Assembly (NCBI GenBank): GCA_002473165.1
Contig: DKSD01000033.1
Location: 1-20,593, forward strand
Source: Succinatimonas sp. UBA7265
Lineage (GTDB): Bacteria > Pseudomonadota > Gammaproteobacteria > Enterobacterales > Succinivibrionaceae
DNA length: 20,593 nt
Direction of reading: 5' to 3'
Shown: positions 10,104-16,517 of the stretch, in pieces
Layout of the letters: the number at the start of each line of letters is the position of its first letter
Position numbering within the stretch: the first letter of the stretch is position 1
Notes under the pieces: model-generated
Database searches by the model: none
Told to the model about the DNA's origin: nothing
What the model saw: the letters and a program-made list of their open reading frames with translations, nothing else
Translations under genes and position numbers: made by a program

Positions 10104-11072
10104 CTAAGGCTTCTCGCCGCTGTCGGCGCCGACGTCAGGCACGGCCACTTCGAGATCGCGGTTGACCTTCGCGCTCTCGCGATCGAGCGTCACCAGGCCG
10201 TTGCGCGCCTGCGGCGACTCATCGGCAGGCTCGCCCTCGGCGTACACCGGCAGCGACAGCGAATTAAACTGCACGACTTCGATCATGTCATCCTTAAAGC
10301 CCGCCTTCTGATACGCCTGTTTGAGCGTGTCGGCGCGTTTTGCGGCCAGCGTGATATTGTCATCCTTTGACGTCATGTCGTAGGCAAAGGCGCGGATCGT
10401 GATCTTGCTTACCGCCTTATCCTCTTTTAAATATTCAAGCTGGGAGTCCAGGCGTTCTTTGGAGCGGCCGGTGAGTTCTGCTGACTGGAACTTAAAGACG
10501 ACCGGCAGCATGGCGACGTCGTTCCAGCTGACCTTGAGCAGCCGCTGCTGGCAGCTGACATAGTTTGAAAACGGTTTTTTAAACCCGAGCGGGCTGATGC
10601 TAGGGATGATGTTCTGCCCGGAGGCGATCGTCGCGTTCGTGTACGGCATAAAGATCTGCCGCCCCTGCCCCAGGGCGTTTAAGATCTTCCAGGCAACCGT
10701 GGGTCCGGCCCAGGCGTCAAAACCTGAATAGAGCTTCACCTGTCCTAAGAGAACTTCCTCGCCGCCTGACTGCCATTCCGGGCGCGCGGCGATAAAGCGC
10801 ATCTGGCTGTTTTCGGAGATCCCCAGGCGCGGGTGCACGCTCACGGAAGTCTTGGGGCTGCGCCCTGAATAGGTTCTGAAGGTGACGGTGCCGTATTCGG
10901 GGATGTCGTAGATGAGATCGCACTGGACCTTGGAGTCCTGCACGGACCACAGCTTGGGGGCCGTGCCGTCGAGTTTGGCCTCATAGCGCACCGCGGCCGC
11001 GGCGCACAAACTCAGCGCCGCGGCGGATGCTGCAACGAAAATTCTGATATTGCGCCCTGTGACCGCTTTCAT
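10104..11072 (-). CDS. motY: MotY-like flagellar motor (T-ring) protein with OmpA-type domain
   Basis: MotY in Vibrio and relatives forms the T ring around the flagellar basal body and anchors stators. The 322-residue product has a signal peptide (about 1-26). From memory of the Vibrio sequence, the MotY N-domain is matched by VRYEAKLDG, VQCDLIYDIPEYGTVTF, AARPEWQSG and the stretch KLYSGFDAWAGPTVAWKIL. Cys51 and Cys174 fall where the two disulfide-forming cysteines of Vibrio MotY lie. The C-terminal domain (about 190-295) is a diverged OmpA-like peptidoglycan-binding fold, with NITLAAKRADTL corresponding to the NxxLSxxRAxxV motif. A GTG at 11090 could add 6 residues; I chose the ATG with CAGGA upstream. 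A sigma-54-type promoter lies upstream, as for many polar flagellar genes. It is the first gene of a two-gene operon. Confidence 0.85.
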   Translation of the reverse strand: MKAVTGRNIRIFVAASAAALSLCAAAAVRYEAKLDGTAPKLWSVQDSKVQCDLIYDIPEYGTVTFRTYSGRSPKTSVSVHPRLGISENSQMRFIAARPEWQSGGEEVLLGQVKLYSGFDAWAGPTVAWKILNALGQGRQIFMPYTNATIASGQNIIPSISPLGFKKPFSNYVSCQQRLLKVSWNDVAMLPVVFKFQSAELTGRSKERLDSQLEYLKEDKAVSKITIRAFAYDMTSKDDNITLAAKRADTLKQAYQKAGFKDDMIEVVQFNSLSLPVYAEGEPADESPQARNGLVTLDRESAKVNRDLEVAVPDVGADSGEKP

Positions 11073-11112
11073 ATGATGTAATCCTGACACATGTTGCCTG
11101 ACTGCGAAGAAA

Positions 11113-11128
11113 GCAAAAAAAGTGCCAG
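11113..11128 (-). promoter_or_regulatory. Sigma-54 (RpoN) promoter of the motY-Sel1 operon
   Basis: On the minus strand, TGGCAC followed by five Ts and then TTGC. The invariant GG and GC are exactly 10 bases apart, as in the RpoN consensus TGGCAC-N5-TTGC. The start of transcription would be near 11101, about 30 bases before the ATG. Polar flagellar genes in Vibrio and Pseudomonas commonly use RpoN, which agrees with the MotY assignment. I did not identify an upstream activator site. Confidence 0.8.
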
Positions 11129-11195
11129 ACGTTTTTCCTTAATTCTGTTTTAAATTTAACACACAATAATGCCGGGGCAGCAGACTTTAGCTCCC

Positions 11196-11205
11196 GGAGG
11201 TGATC
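11196..11205 (+). promoter_or_regulatory. Perfect ribosome binding site of nagA
   Basis: GGAGGTGATC is fully complementary to the 3' end of 16S rRNA and lies just before the ATG at 11207, predicting strong translation. Confidence 0.85.
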
Positions 11206-11206
11206 C

Positions 11207-12370
11207 ATGGCCGCATCAGGCAGACTTGAGAATTTGAAAATTTACGATCCGCAAGCTAAAGGCGGGTTCAGGGACGGCGCGCTGCGCTGGGAGCGCGGCA
11301 GGTTTGCCAAAACCTCTGCCTCGGCCTCTGAAAGCCGCGGCGAGGCGCTGTACGCAATTCCGACACTCTGCGACATCCACCTGCACGGGGCCGCAGGCGC
11401 CGATCTCATGGACGCTACGCCTGAGGCTTTGGAGAAGATCTGCCGTTATGAGGCCTCGCAGGGCGTGGGGATCATCACTCCCGCCTCCATGACCATGGGG
11501 CGCGATGACATTTTAAAAGCCCTGCGCTGCGCCAAAGACTATGCGGCGCAACAGGACATCCGCGCGCCTGAAGCCCGGATCGCCGGCATCTACATGGAAG
11601 GACCGTATGTAAGCCCGCAAAAATGCGGCGCGCAGGATCCCGGGCATATCATCGCGCCCTCGCCTGAGGGCTTTGAGGAGGCTTTTGCAGCCTCAGGCGG
11701 GCTCATCCGCACCGTGGCGCTGGCGCCTGAGATCAAAGGCGCGTTTGAGTTCCTCGGATATATGTCAGAGCGCCGCCCTCTGGTGCGTGTAAGCCTGGCG
11801 CACACCGGCTGCGACTATGAGACCGCGCTTAAAGCTTTTAAAGCCGGCGCCTGTGAGCTCACCCACATGTTCAATGCCATGCCGCCCATGCTGCACCGCG
11901 CCCCCGGGCCGATCCCGGCGGCGCTTTTTGCGGGGGCGGACGCCGAGCTCATCGCCGACGGCGTGCATGTGGCGGCGCCGATGCTGGCTTTAGCCTGCCG
12001 GCTTTTTGCCCCGGAGCGCCTCATCCTCATCTCAGATTCCATGCGCGCGACCGGCCTTGTAGACGGGGAATACACTTTAGGCGGCCAGAAAGTGCTGGTG
12101 CGCGGCCGTGAGGCCAGATTATTGGACGGCACGCTCGCAGGCTCGGTGACCTCGCTTTACGGCTGCGCGCAAAACCTCGTATCACAGGGGATCCTGAATC
12201 TTGAAGATGCCGTGCGCTGCGCCGCCGTCAGCCCGCGCCGGGCGCTCAGGCTTAAAACGCCGCTTTTAGGCTGCGAGGGCGAGGACGCCTCCTTTGCGCT
12301 CTGCGATGCGCAAATGCGGCGCCGCGCCGTGGTGCTGCACGGAGAGCTGATTTCAGGCGATCTCAGGTGA
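11207..12370 (+). CDS. nagA: N-acetylglucosamine-6-phosphate deacetylase
   Basis: NagA converts GlcNAc-6-phosphate to glucosamine-6-phosphate and acetate in the cytoplasm, feeding amino sugars into glycolysis or the cell wall. The 387-residue length is normal. Amidohydrolase motifs are in order: the metal-site motif DIHLHG (56-61), MEGPYVSP (Glu131), SLAHTG (His199), THMFNAM (His220), ADGVHV (His254) and ISDSMRATG with the catalytic Asp277, then GTLAGS. The usual SDA reads SDS here. The start is supported by a perfect ribosome binding site. No nagB or PTS gene is nearby, so the gene is not in a classical nag operon. The cytoplasmic GH84 glycosidase 2.7 kb away could be connected, but the two are on separate transcripts. 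Confidence 0.95.
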   Translation: MAASGRLENLKIYDPQAKGGFRDGALRWERGRFAKTSASASESRGEALYAIPTLCDIHLHGAAGADLMDATPEALEKICRYEASQGVGIITPASMTMGRDDILKALRCAKDYAAQQDIRAPEARIAGIYMEGPYVSPQKCGAQDPGHIIAPSPEGFEEAFAASGGLIRTVALAPEIKGAFEFLGYMSERRPLVRVSLAHTGCDYETALKAFKAGACELTHMFNAMPPMLHRAPGPIPAALFAGADAELIADGVHVAAPMLALACRLFAPERLILISDSMRATGLVDGEYTLGGQKVLVRGREARLLDGTLAGSVTSLYGCAQNLVSQGILNLEDAVRCAAVSPRRALRLKTPLLGCEGEDASFALCDAQMRRRAVVLHGELISGDLR

Positions 12371-12594
12371 CATGGGGTTAAGTTCTAACTGGGATATGGG
12401 GGGGTGGGAGTGAAAGCTGCATGATTGCCCGTTTTTAAAATACCTTATTGAATTATAAAATATTTTTTAAAATTACCACAAAACACCGCCGATCTTTTTA
12501 GACGATCGGTTGAACTCTTAACAGATATGGCAGAAAATTCAAAAAATCAGACGCAAAGCCGCCTCAGGCGCGGCGCGACACCAGGAAAATTTTC

Positions 12595-13443
12595 ATGAAT
12601 GCCATAAAAGCCTTTTGCGGCAAGCTTGCCGGCCACCGCTTCTTTGAGTTCTCCATCATCGGGGTGATCCTCGTCAACGCCTGGTTCATCGCCGCCGACG
12701 CGGTGAACCCCTCGGACCTCTCCAGGACCGTCAACACCGTCTGCCTGTACATTTACACGGCCGAGATCTTTGTGAGGTTCTTTGCGTCAGACAGCGTCAA
12801 AGCCTACTTCAAGGACGGCTGGAACCTCTTTGACCTCTTCATCGTGATTTCAGGCTACATCCCCGAGAGTCTGTTTGCCGACGGCTCGGTCATCGCAGTG
12901 CTGCGCACGCTCCGGGTGTTCAGGATCCTCAAGCTCTTCAGGACGGCCTATGAGCTCAGGCTCATCATCCGCGTGCTCATCATGTCGCTGAAGACTTTGG
13001 CCTACAACGGTCTGGTGATGCTGATCTTCCAGTTCGTGTTCGCCATCGCCGGCATCTACCTCTTCAAACTGCCCGCCTATGACACCGCCACGGCCGAGCA
13101 GCAGGCCGCGCTCGCGCAAATGCAGGAGATCGCCCCGAACTCGCCGTCCGTAAGCCCTGATCCCTACGGCACGGTGCCTGAGTCCATGTTCACGCTGCTG
13201 CGCATGACCACGGGCGAGGACTGGACCGATCTGCGCTACAACCTCGTGGCGGCAAGCAGGCTTAAGCTCATAAAAGTGCCGCCCTACGTCGTCACGGCCT
13301 ACCATGTGCTCTGGTACTGCTTCTCGGCTTTCCTGCTGCTCAATCTGATCGTCTCTGCCGTGATCAACAATTACGATCTGATCATGTCGAACGAACGCAA
13401 GAGGCACGATCCGAAAAAACCGGCAAAGCAGCCTGATGAATAA
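12595..13443 (+). CDS. Single-domain voltage-gated cation channel (ion transport family)
   Basis: A 282-residue inner-membrane protein with the 6-TM layout of one voltage-gated sodium/calcium channel domain; four copies would form a channel. S1 is at about 18-36, S2 45-64 and S3 76-92. S4 carries charges every third residue (Arg104, Arg107, Arg110, Lys113, Arg116). S5 is at about 134-158, the pore loop about 195-212 and S6 230-258. The filter reads TTGEDWTD (205-212). Bacterial sodium channels have TLESW, whereas the acidic EDWTD here resembles calcium-selective forms, such as domain II of animal calcium channels and the engineered CaVAb filter. The S5-pore linker (about 160-195) is long and rich in A, Q and P. 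AGGA precedes the ATG at about 8 bases. The upstream 220 bases are AT-rich, and the gene is followed by its own terminator. Confidence 0.88.
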   Translation: MNAIKAFCGKLAGHRFFEFSIIGVILVNAWFIAADAVNPSDLSRTVNTVCLYIYTAEIFVRFFASDSVKAYFKDGWNLFDLFIVISGYIPESLFADGSVIAVLRTLRVFRILKLFRTAYELRLIIRVLIMSLKTLAYNGLVMLIFQFVFAIAGIYLFKLPAYDTATAEQQAALAQMQEIAPNSPSVSPDPYGTVPESMFTLLRMTTGEDWTDLRYNLVAASRLKLIKVPPYVVTAYHVLWYCFSAFLLLNLIVSAVINNYDLIMSNERKRHDPKKPAKQPDE

Positions 13444-13482
13444 GCCGCGGCGGGGGCAAGGCTCCCGCTGCCATGCATAAAC

Positions 13483-13511
13483 AAGGCGCTGCGACAGAGC
13501 AGCGCCTTTTT
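13483..13511 (+). terminator. Rho-independent terminator of the channel gene
   Basis: A perfect 8-bp stem (GGCGCTGC / GCAGCGCC) extended by A-T pairs, with a 6-base loop GACAGA and then TTTTT. It lies about 40 bases after the stop of the channel gene. Confidence 0.92.
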
Positions 13512-13545
13512 GCGCCGCAGCCCCAGACGCGGCATTTTATGCGCG

Positions 13546-13554
13546 TGCTAGAAT
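13546..13554 (+). promoter_or_regulatory. Extended -10 promoter element of rnt
   Basis: TGCTAGAAT is an extended -10 box (TGn plus TAGAAT) 23 bases before the rnt ATG. No convincing -35 box is present, as is common for extended -10 promoters. It directly follows the terminator of the previous gene. Confidence 0.5.
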
Positions 13555-13577
13555 ACGCCGCAGTTTAAGGGGGAATC

Positions 13578-14246
13578 ATGAGCACACAGGATCAAGACAG
13601 CAAGGCGCCCTGGGCGCTAAACCGCCCGCAGCTGAAAACCCGCTTCCGCGGCTTCCTGCCCGTGGTGGTGGACGTGGAAACGGCAGGATTTAACCCCCGC
13701 ACCGACGCCCTGCTTGAAGTGGCCATGATGACCGTCACCATGGACGAGCAGGGTTTTTTAAGCCCGGGAAAGCTCATGAGCGCCAATCTGCGCCCCTTTG
13801 AAGGCTCGGTGGTCAACGAGGAAAACGTCAGATTCTTAGGCATAGATCCCTATGATGAGACACGCGATCTCAAAGACGAGCAGGAATATCTGCCTGAGTT
13901 CTTCAAAGCCGTGCGCGCTGAAGTGCGCGCCCAGGGCTGCAAAAAGGCGCTGCTCGTGGGGCAGAACGGCAATTTTGACTTAGGTTTTATCGCCGAGGCT
14001 GCCAAACGCGTCGGCTGGGAGAAAAAGAACCCCTTCCATCCCTTTACGGTTCTCGACACCGCCTCGCTCTCAGCGCTCGTATACGGCCACACCGTGCTGG
14101 CGCGCTCGTGCATGGCCGCAGGGCTGGAGTTTGACGCCTCAAGCGCCCACGGCGCGGCCTACGACACCCGGATGGAGTGCCGGCTTTTCTGCGCCGCGGT
14201 AAACCGCTTCACCCGCTTCTGCGGCCTGCCTGAGCCCTTGGAATGA
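13578..14246 (+). CDS. rnt: Ribonuclease T
   Basis: RNase T is a DEDDh 3'-5' exonuclease that trims tRNA and other small stable RNAs and acts in tRNA end turnover. The 222-residue product has the catalytic set Asp32 and Glu34 (in VVDVETAGFNPRTD), Asp134 (GNFDLGF), and His191 and Asp196 (AHGAAYDTR). The NPFHPFTVLDTASL block is close to E. coli RNase T (NPFHPFATFDTAAL). The conserved histidine before the NxxFD motif in E. coli (AHNANFD) is Gln here (GQNGNFD); it is not one of the five catalytic residues. The N-terminal basic patch (LKTRFRGFLP), which binds the substrate in RNase T, is kept. A purine-rich AAGGGGGAA precedes the ATG. The family is essentially limited to gammaproteobacteria, which helps place the organism. 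Confidence 0.95.
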   Translation: MSTQDQDSKAPWALNRPQLKTRFRGFLPVVVDVETAGFNPRTDALLEVAMMTVTMDEQGFLSPGKLMSANLRPFEGSVVNEENVRFLGIDPYDETRDLKDEQEYLPEFFKAVRAEVRAQGCKKALLVGQNGNFDLGFIAEAAKRVGWEKKNPFHPFTVLDTASLSALVYGHTVLARSCMAAGLEFDASSAHGAAYDTRMECRLFCAAVNRFTRFCGLPEPLE

Positions 14247-14383
14247 TTTTTCCCCGCGCTGCTGCGTCTTTTTCGCATCCTGCGGCGGCGACTGGATTTT
14301 TAGGGCACAATATCCAGGACGGCGCGGCATAAGCGCCGCGATACACTGCATATAAAAGCGGACTTGCTCCGCAGGAGATTTTA

Positions 14384-14959
14384 ATGGCCCTGCTTACCCT
14401 TCCTGAACTGCCCTACGCCAAAGACGCGCTCGGTTTTATCTCAGAGAAAACCCTGAGTTTCCATCACGACAAGCATTTTAAGACCTATGTCGACACCGCC
14501 AACAAGCTCATAGAAGGCACGGAGTTTGCCGGCATGCCGCTGATGGGCATACTCGCCACGGCCAAAGGCGCGCTGTTTAACAACGTCTCCCAGGCCTACA
14601 ACCACGATTTCTACTTCAAATGCCTGTCGCCTGAGAAGCAGGACATCCCTGAAAAGGTCGACGCGGCTTTAAACTCCGCTTTCGGCTCCGCTGAAAAATT
14701 CAAAGAGGAGTTCATCAAAAACGCCGCCGGAAATTTCGGCTCGGGCTGGACGTGGCTTGTTGAGGACAATGATCGCAAGGTGAGGATCTTCTCAACCTCA
14801 AACGCCGGCAACCCTTTGAGTTCAGGCTTAAAGCCGCTTTTGGTCGTCGATGTCTGGGAGCATGCCTACTACCTTGACTATCAAAACCGCCGCGCCGATT
14901 ACCTCAAGGATTTTGCCGAGCACATCAACTGGGGCTTCGTCGCCGAAAACCTGGTGTGA
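14384..14959 (+). CDS. sodB: Superoxide dismutase, iron type
   Basis: Converts superoxide to oxygen and hydrogen peroxide in the cytoplasm. The 191-residue length fits FeSOD. The metal ligands are His27 (TLSFHHDKH), His74 (QAYNHDFY), Asp156 and His160 (VVDVWEHAYY). Gln70 in NNVSQAYNH and the FGSGWTWLV block point to the iron rather than the manganese form, as in E. coli SodB. AGGAG lies 7 bases before the ATG. The leader (about 14320-14338) has a small hairpin (CGGCGC / GCGCCG). The gene is followed by a terminator and so is probably transcribed alone. Confidence 0.96.
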   Translation: MALLTLPELPYAKDALGFISEKTLSFHHDKHFKTYVDTANKLIEGTEFAGMPLMGILATAKGALFNNVSQAYNHDFYFKCLSPEKQDIPEKVDAALNSAFGSAEKFKEEFIKNAAGNFGSGWTWLVEDNDRKVRIFSTSNAGNPLSSGLKPLLVVDVWEHAYYLDYQNRRADYLKDFAEHINWGFVAENLV

Positions 14960-14982
14960 GTCCGGCGCACCCTCATGAAACA

Positions 14983-15018
14983 AAGAGCCTTCAGCGCGTC
15001 TGCAAGGCTCTTGTTTTT
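14983..15018 (+). terminator. Rho-independent terminator of sodB
   Basis: A 9-bp stem (AAGAGCCTT at 14983-14991 with AAGGCTCTT at 15004-15012), an inner CAG/CTG pairing, and then GTTTTT. It lies about 25 bases after the sodB stop. Confidence 0.85.
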
Positions 15019-15020
15019 GT

Positions 15021-15026
15021 TATCAT
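15021..15026 (+). promoter_or_regulatory. -10-like box just before the BOF gene (possible leaderless start)
   Basis: TATCAT ends 8 bases before the ATG at 15035, so transcription would begin at or very near the start codon. No ribosome binding site is present and the -35 region is poor. Confidence 0.4.
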
Positions 15027-15034
15027 TGCGTTTT

Positions 15035-15523
15035 ATGAAGAACTCCCTCACGGTTAAATTTACGGCGCTCGCAATCGTCTGCGGCCTGGCCCTGCCTGCC
15101 CTCGCGCATGAAGAGCAGCACGCGGCTGCGGACGCGGCTCAAGCGCGCATTGCCAAAAACACCGTAAAAAACGTCGGCGGCGCCTTGCGCCCCAACACGG
15201 TAGAGGGAGTGCTGCGCAACGGGCGCGAGGATGATTTCGCGCTGCTGCGCGGGAAATTCGTAAAAAAAACCGGCGAGGCGGAGTATGAGTTCTCAGACGG
15301 CGATGACAGCGTGGCCGTCGATTTCAGCGGTTTTGCCCTGCCCGCCGATTTCGAGCTCAACACCTCCTATTACCTCTGGGCGCAGCTTCTGGACGGGCCG
15401 GGTTTTTCCAAAAAGCTTAAAATTCTCTCGCTCTCCCCTAAAAACGCCCCGGTGCCGGGCGGGCTGCGCAAAGACGCTTCGCTGCGCGACGGCGGCGAAG
15501 ACAGTTCCGCTTCCCAAAACTGA
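15035..15523 (+). CDS. Secreted OB-fold protein of the BOF (YgiW/YdeI-like) family
   Basis: A 162-residue protein with a Sec signal peptide (MKNSLTVKFTALAIVCGLAL to about ALA-HEE), so it is probably periplasmic. The core (about 55-120) resembles the bacterial OB-fold family. It has DDFALLRGKFVKKTGEAEYE, then FSDGDDSVAVDFSGF in place of the usual YxFxDxxGxIxVDI, and a second half with a strand pattern that fits an OB fold. Family members YgiW and YdeI of E. coli are linked to stress tolerance; the ligand is not clear. The C-terminus is a hydrophilic tail. An earlier ATG at 14975 would overlap the sodB terminator and give a poor N-terminus, so I start at 15035. No ribosome binding site precedes this ATG. 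Confidence 0.75.
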   Translation: MKNSLTVKFTALAIVCGLALPALAHEEQHAAADAAQARIAKNTVKNVGGALRPNTVEGVLRNGREDDFALLRGKFVKKTGEAEYEFSDGDDSVAVDFSGFALPADFELNTSYYLWAQLLDGPGFSKKLKILSLSPKNAPVPGGLRKDASLRDGGEDSSASQN

Positions 15524-15527
15524 TACT
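15522..15527 (+). promoter_or_regulatory. -10-like box just before the EamA gene (possible leaderless start)
   Basis: GATACT ends 7 bases before the ATG at 15535 and overlaps the stop codon of the preceding gene. There is no ribosome binding site, so either a leaderless transcript or weak re-initiation from the upstream gene is implied. Confidence 0.35.
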
Positions 15528-15534
15528 CTTTCCC

Positions 15535-16461
15535 ATGACGAAATTTGAATTACGCCAGTACACGCTGCTGTTTATCACGGCGGTCATCTGGGGAACCGGC
15601 TTTGTCGGCCAGAAACTCGGCATGGATCATGTCGAGCCCTTTACCTTCACCTTTGCCCGCACGCTCATTGGCGGCTTGTTTCTCCTGCCGGTCATGGCGC
15701 TTATGGACGCGGCCAAATGCCGCCGCGGCGTCACCATTCACCGCAGCAACCGCCGCATGCTCTTTTGGGGCTCGGTATGCTGCGGGCTGTGTCTCATCAC
15801 CGCCGAGTCATTCCAGCAGTTTGGCGTGGCGCTCTCGGATGTCACGAAATCCAGCTTCATCACCGCGCTCTACGTCGTTTTTGTGCCGATCTTCGGCATA
15901 GCGCTGGGCAGATGGCCGTCTTTTAAGATCGCCGTGTGCGTGGCGCTCTCGGTCGCCGGGCTCTACCTGCTGTGCATCAAGGATGAGCTGCGCTTTACCG
16001 CAGGCGACCTTCTGCTGCTCATCGGCGCGGCGATCTTCGCCGTGCACATCCTCGTCATCGCCTATTTCGTGGCGCGCGTCGACGGCGTGGCGCTCTCGTG
16101 CGGCCAGTTTTTTGTGGCCTCTTTCCTGGGTCTCATCATGATGCTTGCCACAGGAGGCGACACCTGGGAGAACTTCTGCGCCGCGGCGCCGGCGTTCATC
16201 TACTGCGGGCTGATGTCAAACGGCGTGGCCTACACGCTGCAGGTTGTGGGACAGCGCGGCGTGAACTCGACGATCGCCACGCTGATCCTCTCCTTGGAGT
16301 CAGTCACCGGCACGTTCTTTGGGATAGTGCTTTTGGGAGAATCCCCGTCGCTTAGGCAGCTTTTGGGCTGCGCGCTGATGTTCTGCGCCGTGATCCTCTC
16401 GCAGATCCCGCTTAAGACGCTGCTCTCGCCTTTGGCGCGAAAGCAAAGGGCGGCCGAATGA
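15535..16461 (+). CDS. DMT-superfamily (EamA) transporter
   Basis: A 308-residue inner-membrane protein with about ten hydrophobic segments in two EamA halves. The first half begins TLLFITAVIWGTGFVGQKLG, the typical start of a drug/metabolite transporter repeat. The second half begins DLLLLIGAAIFAVHILVIAYF, and the final part contains ILSLESVTGTFFGIVLLGESPS, a conserved EamA block with the glutamates near the membrane. The substrate cannot be read from sequence; members export amino acids, nucleosides or drugs. It starts 11 bases after the stop of the secreted OB-fold gene, so the two may share a transcript, although a -10-like box overlaps the junction. No ribosome binding site is seen before the ATG. 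Confidence 0.9.
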   Translation: MTKFELRQYTLLFITAVIWGTGFVGQKLGMDHVEPFTFTFARTLIGGLFLLPVMALMDAAKCRRGVTIHRSNRRMLFWGSVCCGLCLITAESFQQFGVALSDVTKSSFITALYVVFVPIFGIALGRWPSFKIAVCVALSVAGLYLLCIKDELRFTAGDLLLLIGAAIFAVHILVIAYFVARVDGVALSCGQFFVASFLGLIMMLATGGDTWENFCAAAPAFIYCGLMSNGVAYTLQVVGQRGVNSTIATLILSLESVTGTFFGIVLLGESPSLRQLLGCALMFCAVILSQIPLKTLLSPLARKQRAAE

Positions 16462-16517
16462 TCTAAAATGCACCATCACACCAGGCATTGTTTAAAAGAA
16501 TAAATAACGGAATACAC

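Noticed and set aside
11150..11190. Possible sigma-28 flagellar promoter (TAAAGTCT) on the minus strand
   Set aside because: The second half (GGCATTAT) is a poor match to GCCGATAA and the spacing is too short; the sigma-54 site closer to the gene is far better.
12489..12509. CCGATC / GATCGG hairpin after nagA as a terminator
   Set aside because: The stem is only 6 bp with a 9-base loop and no T run follows it.
12850..13407. 185-codon open frame opposite the channel gene
   Set aside because: The channel frame has clear membrane segments, S4 charges and a pore filter; the opposite frame is a His/Glu/Arg-rich mirror of it.
14975..15034. Upstream ATG for the BOF-family protein
   Set aside because: It would run through the sodB terminator, has no ribosome binding site, and puts 20 residues before a good signal peptide.
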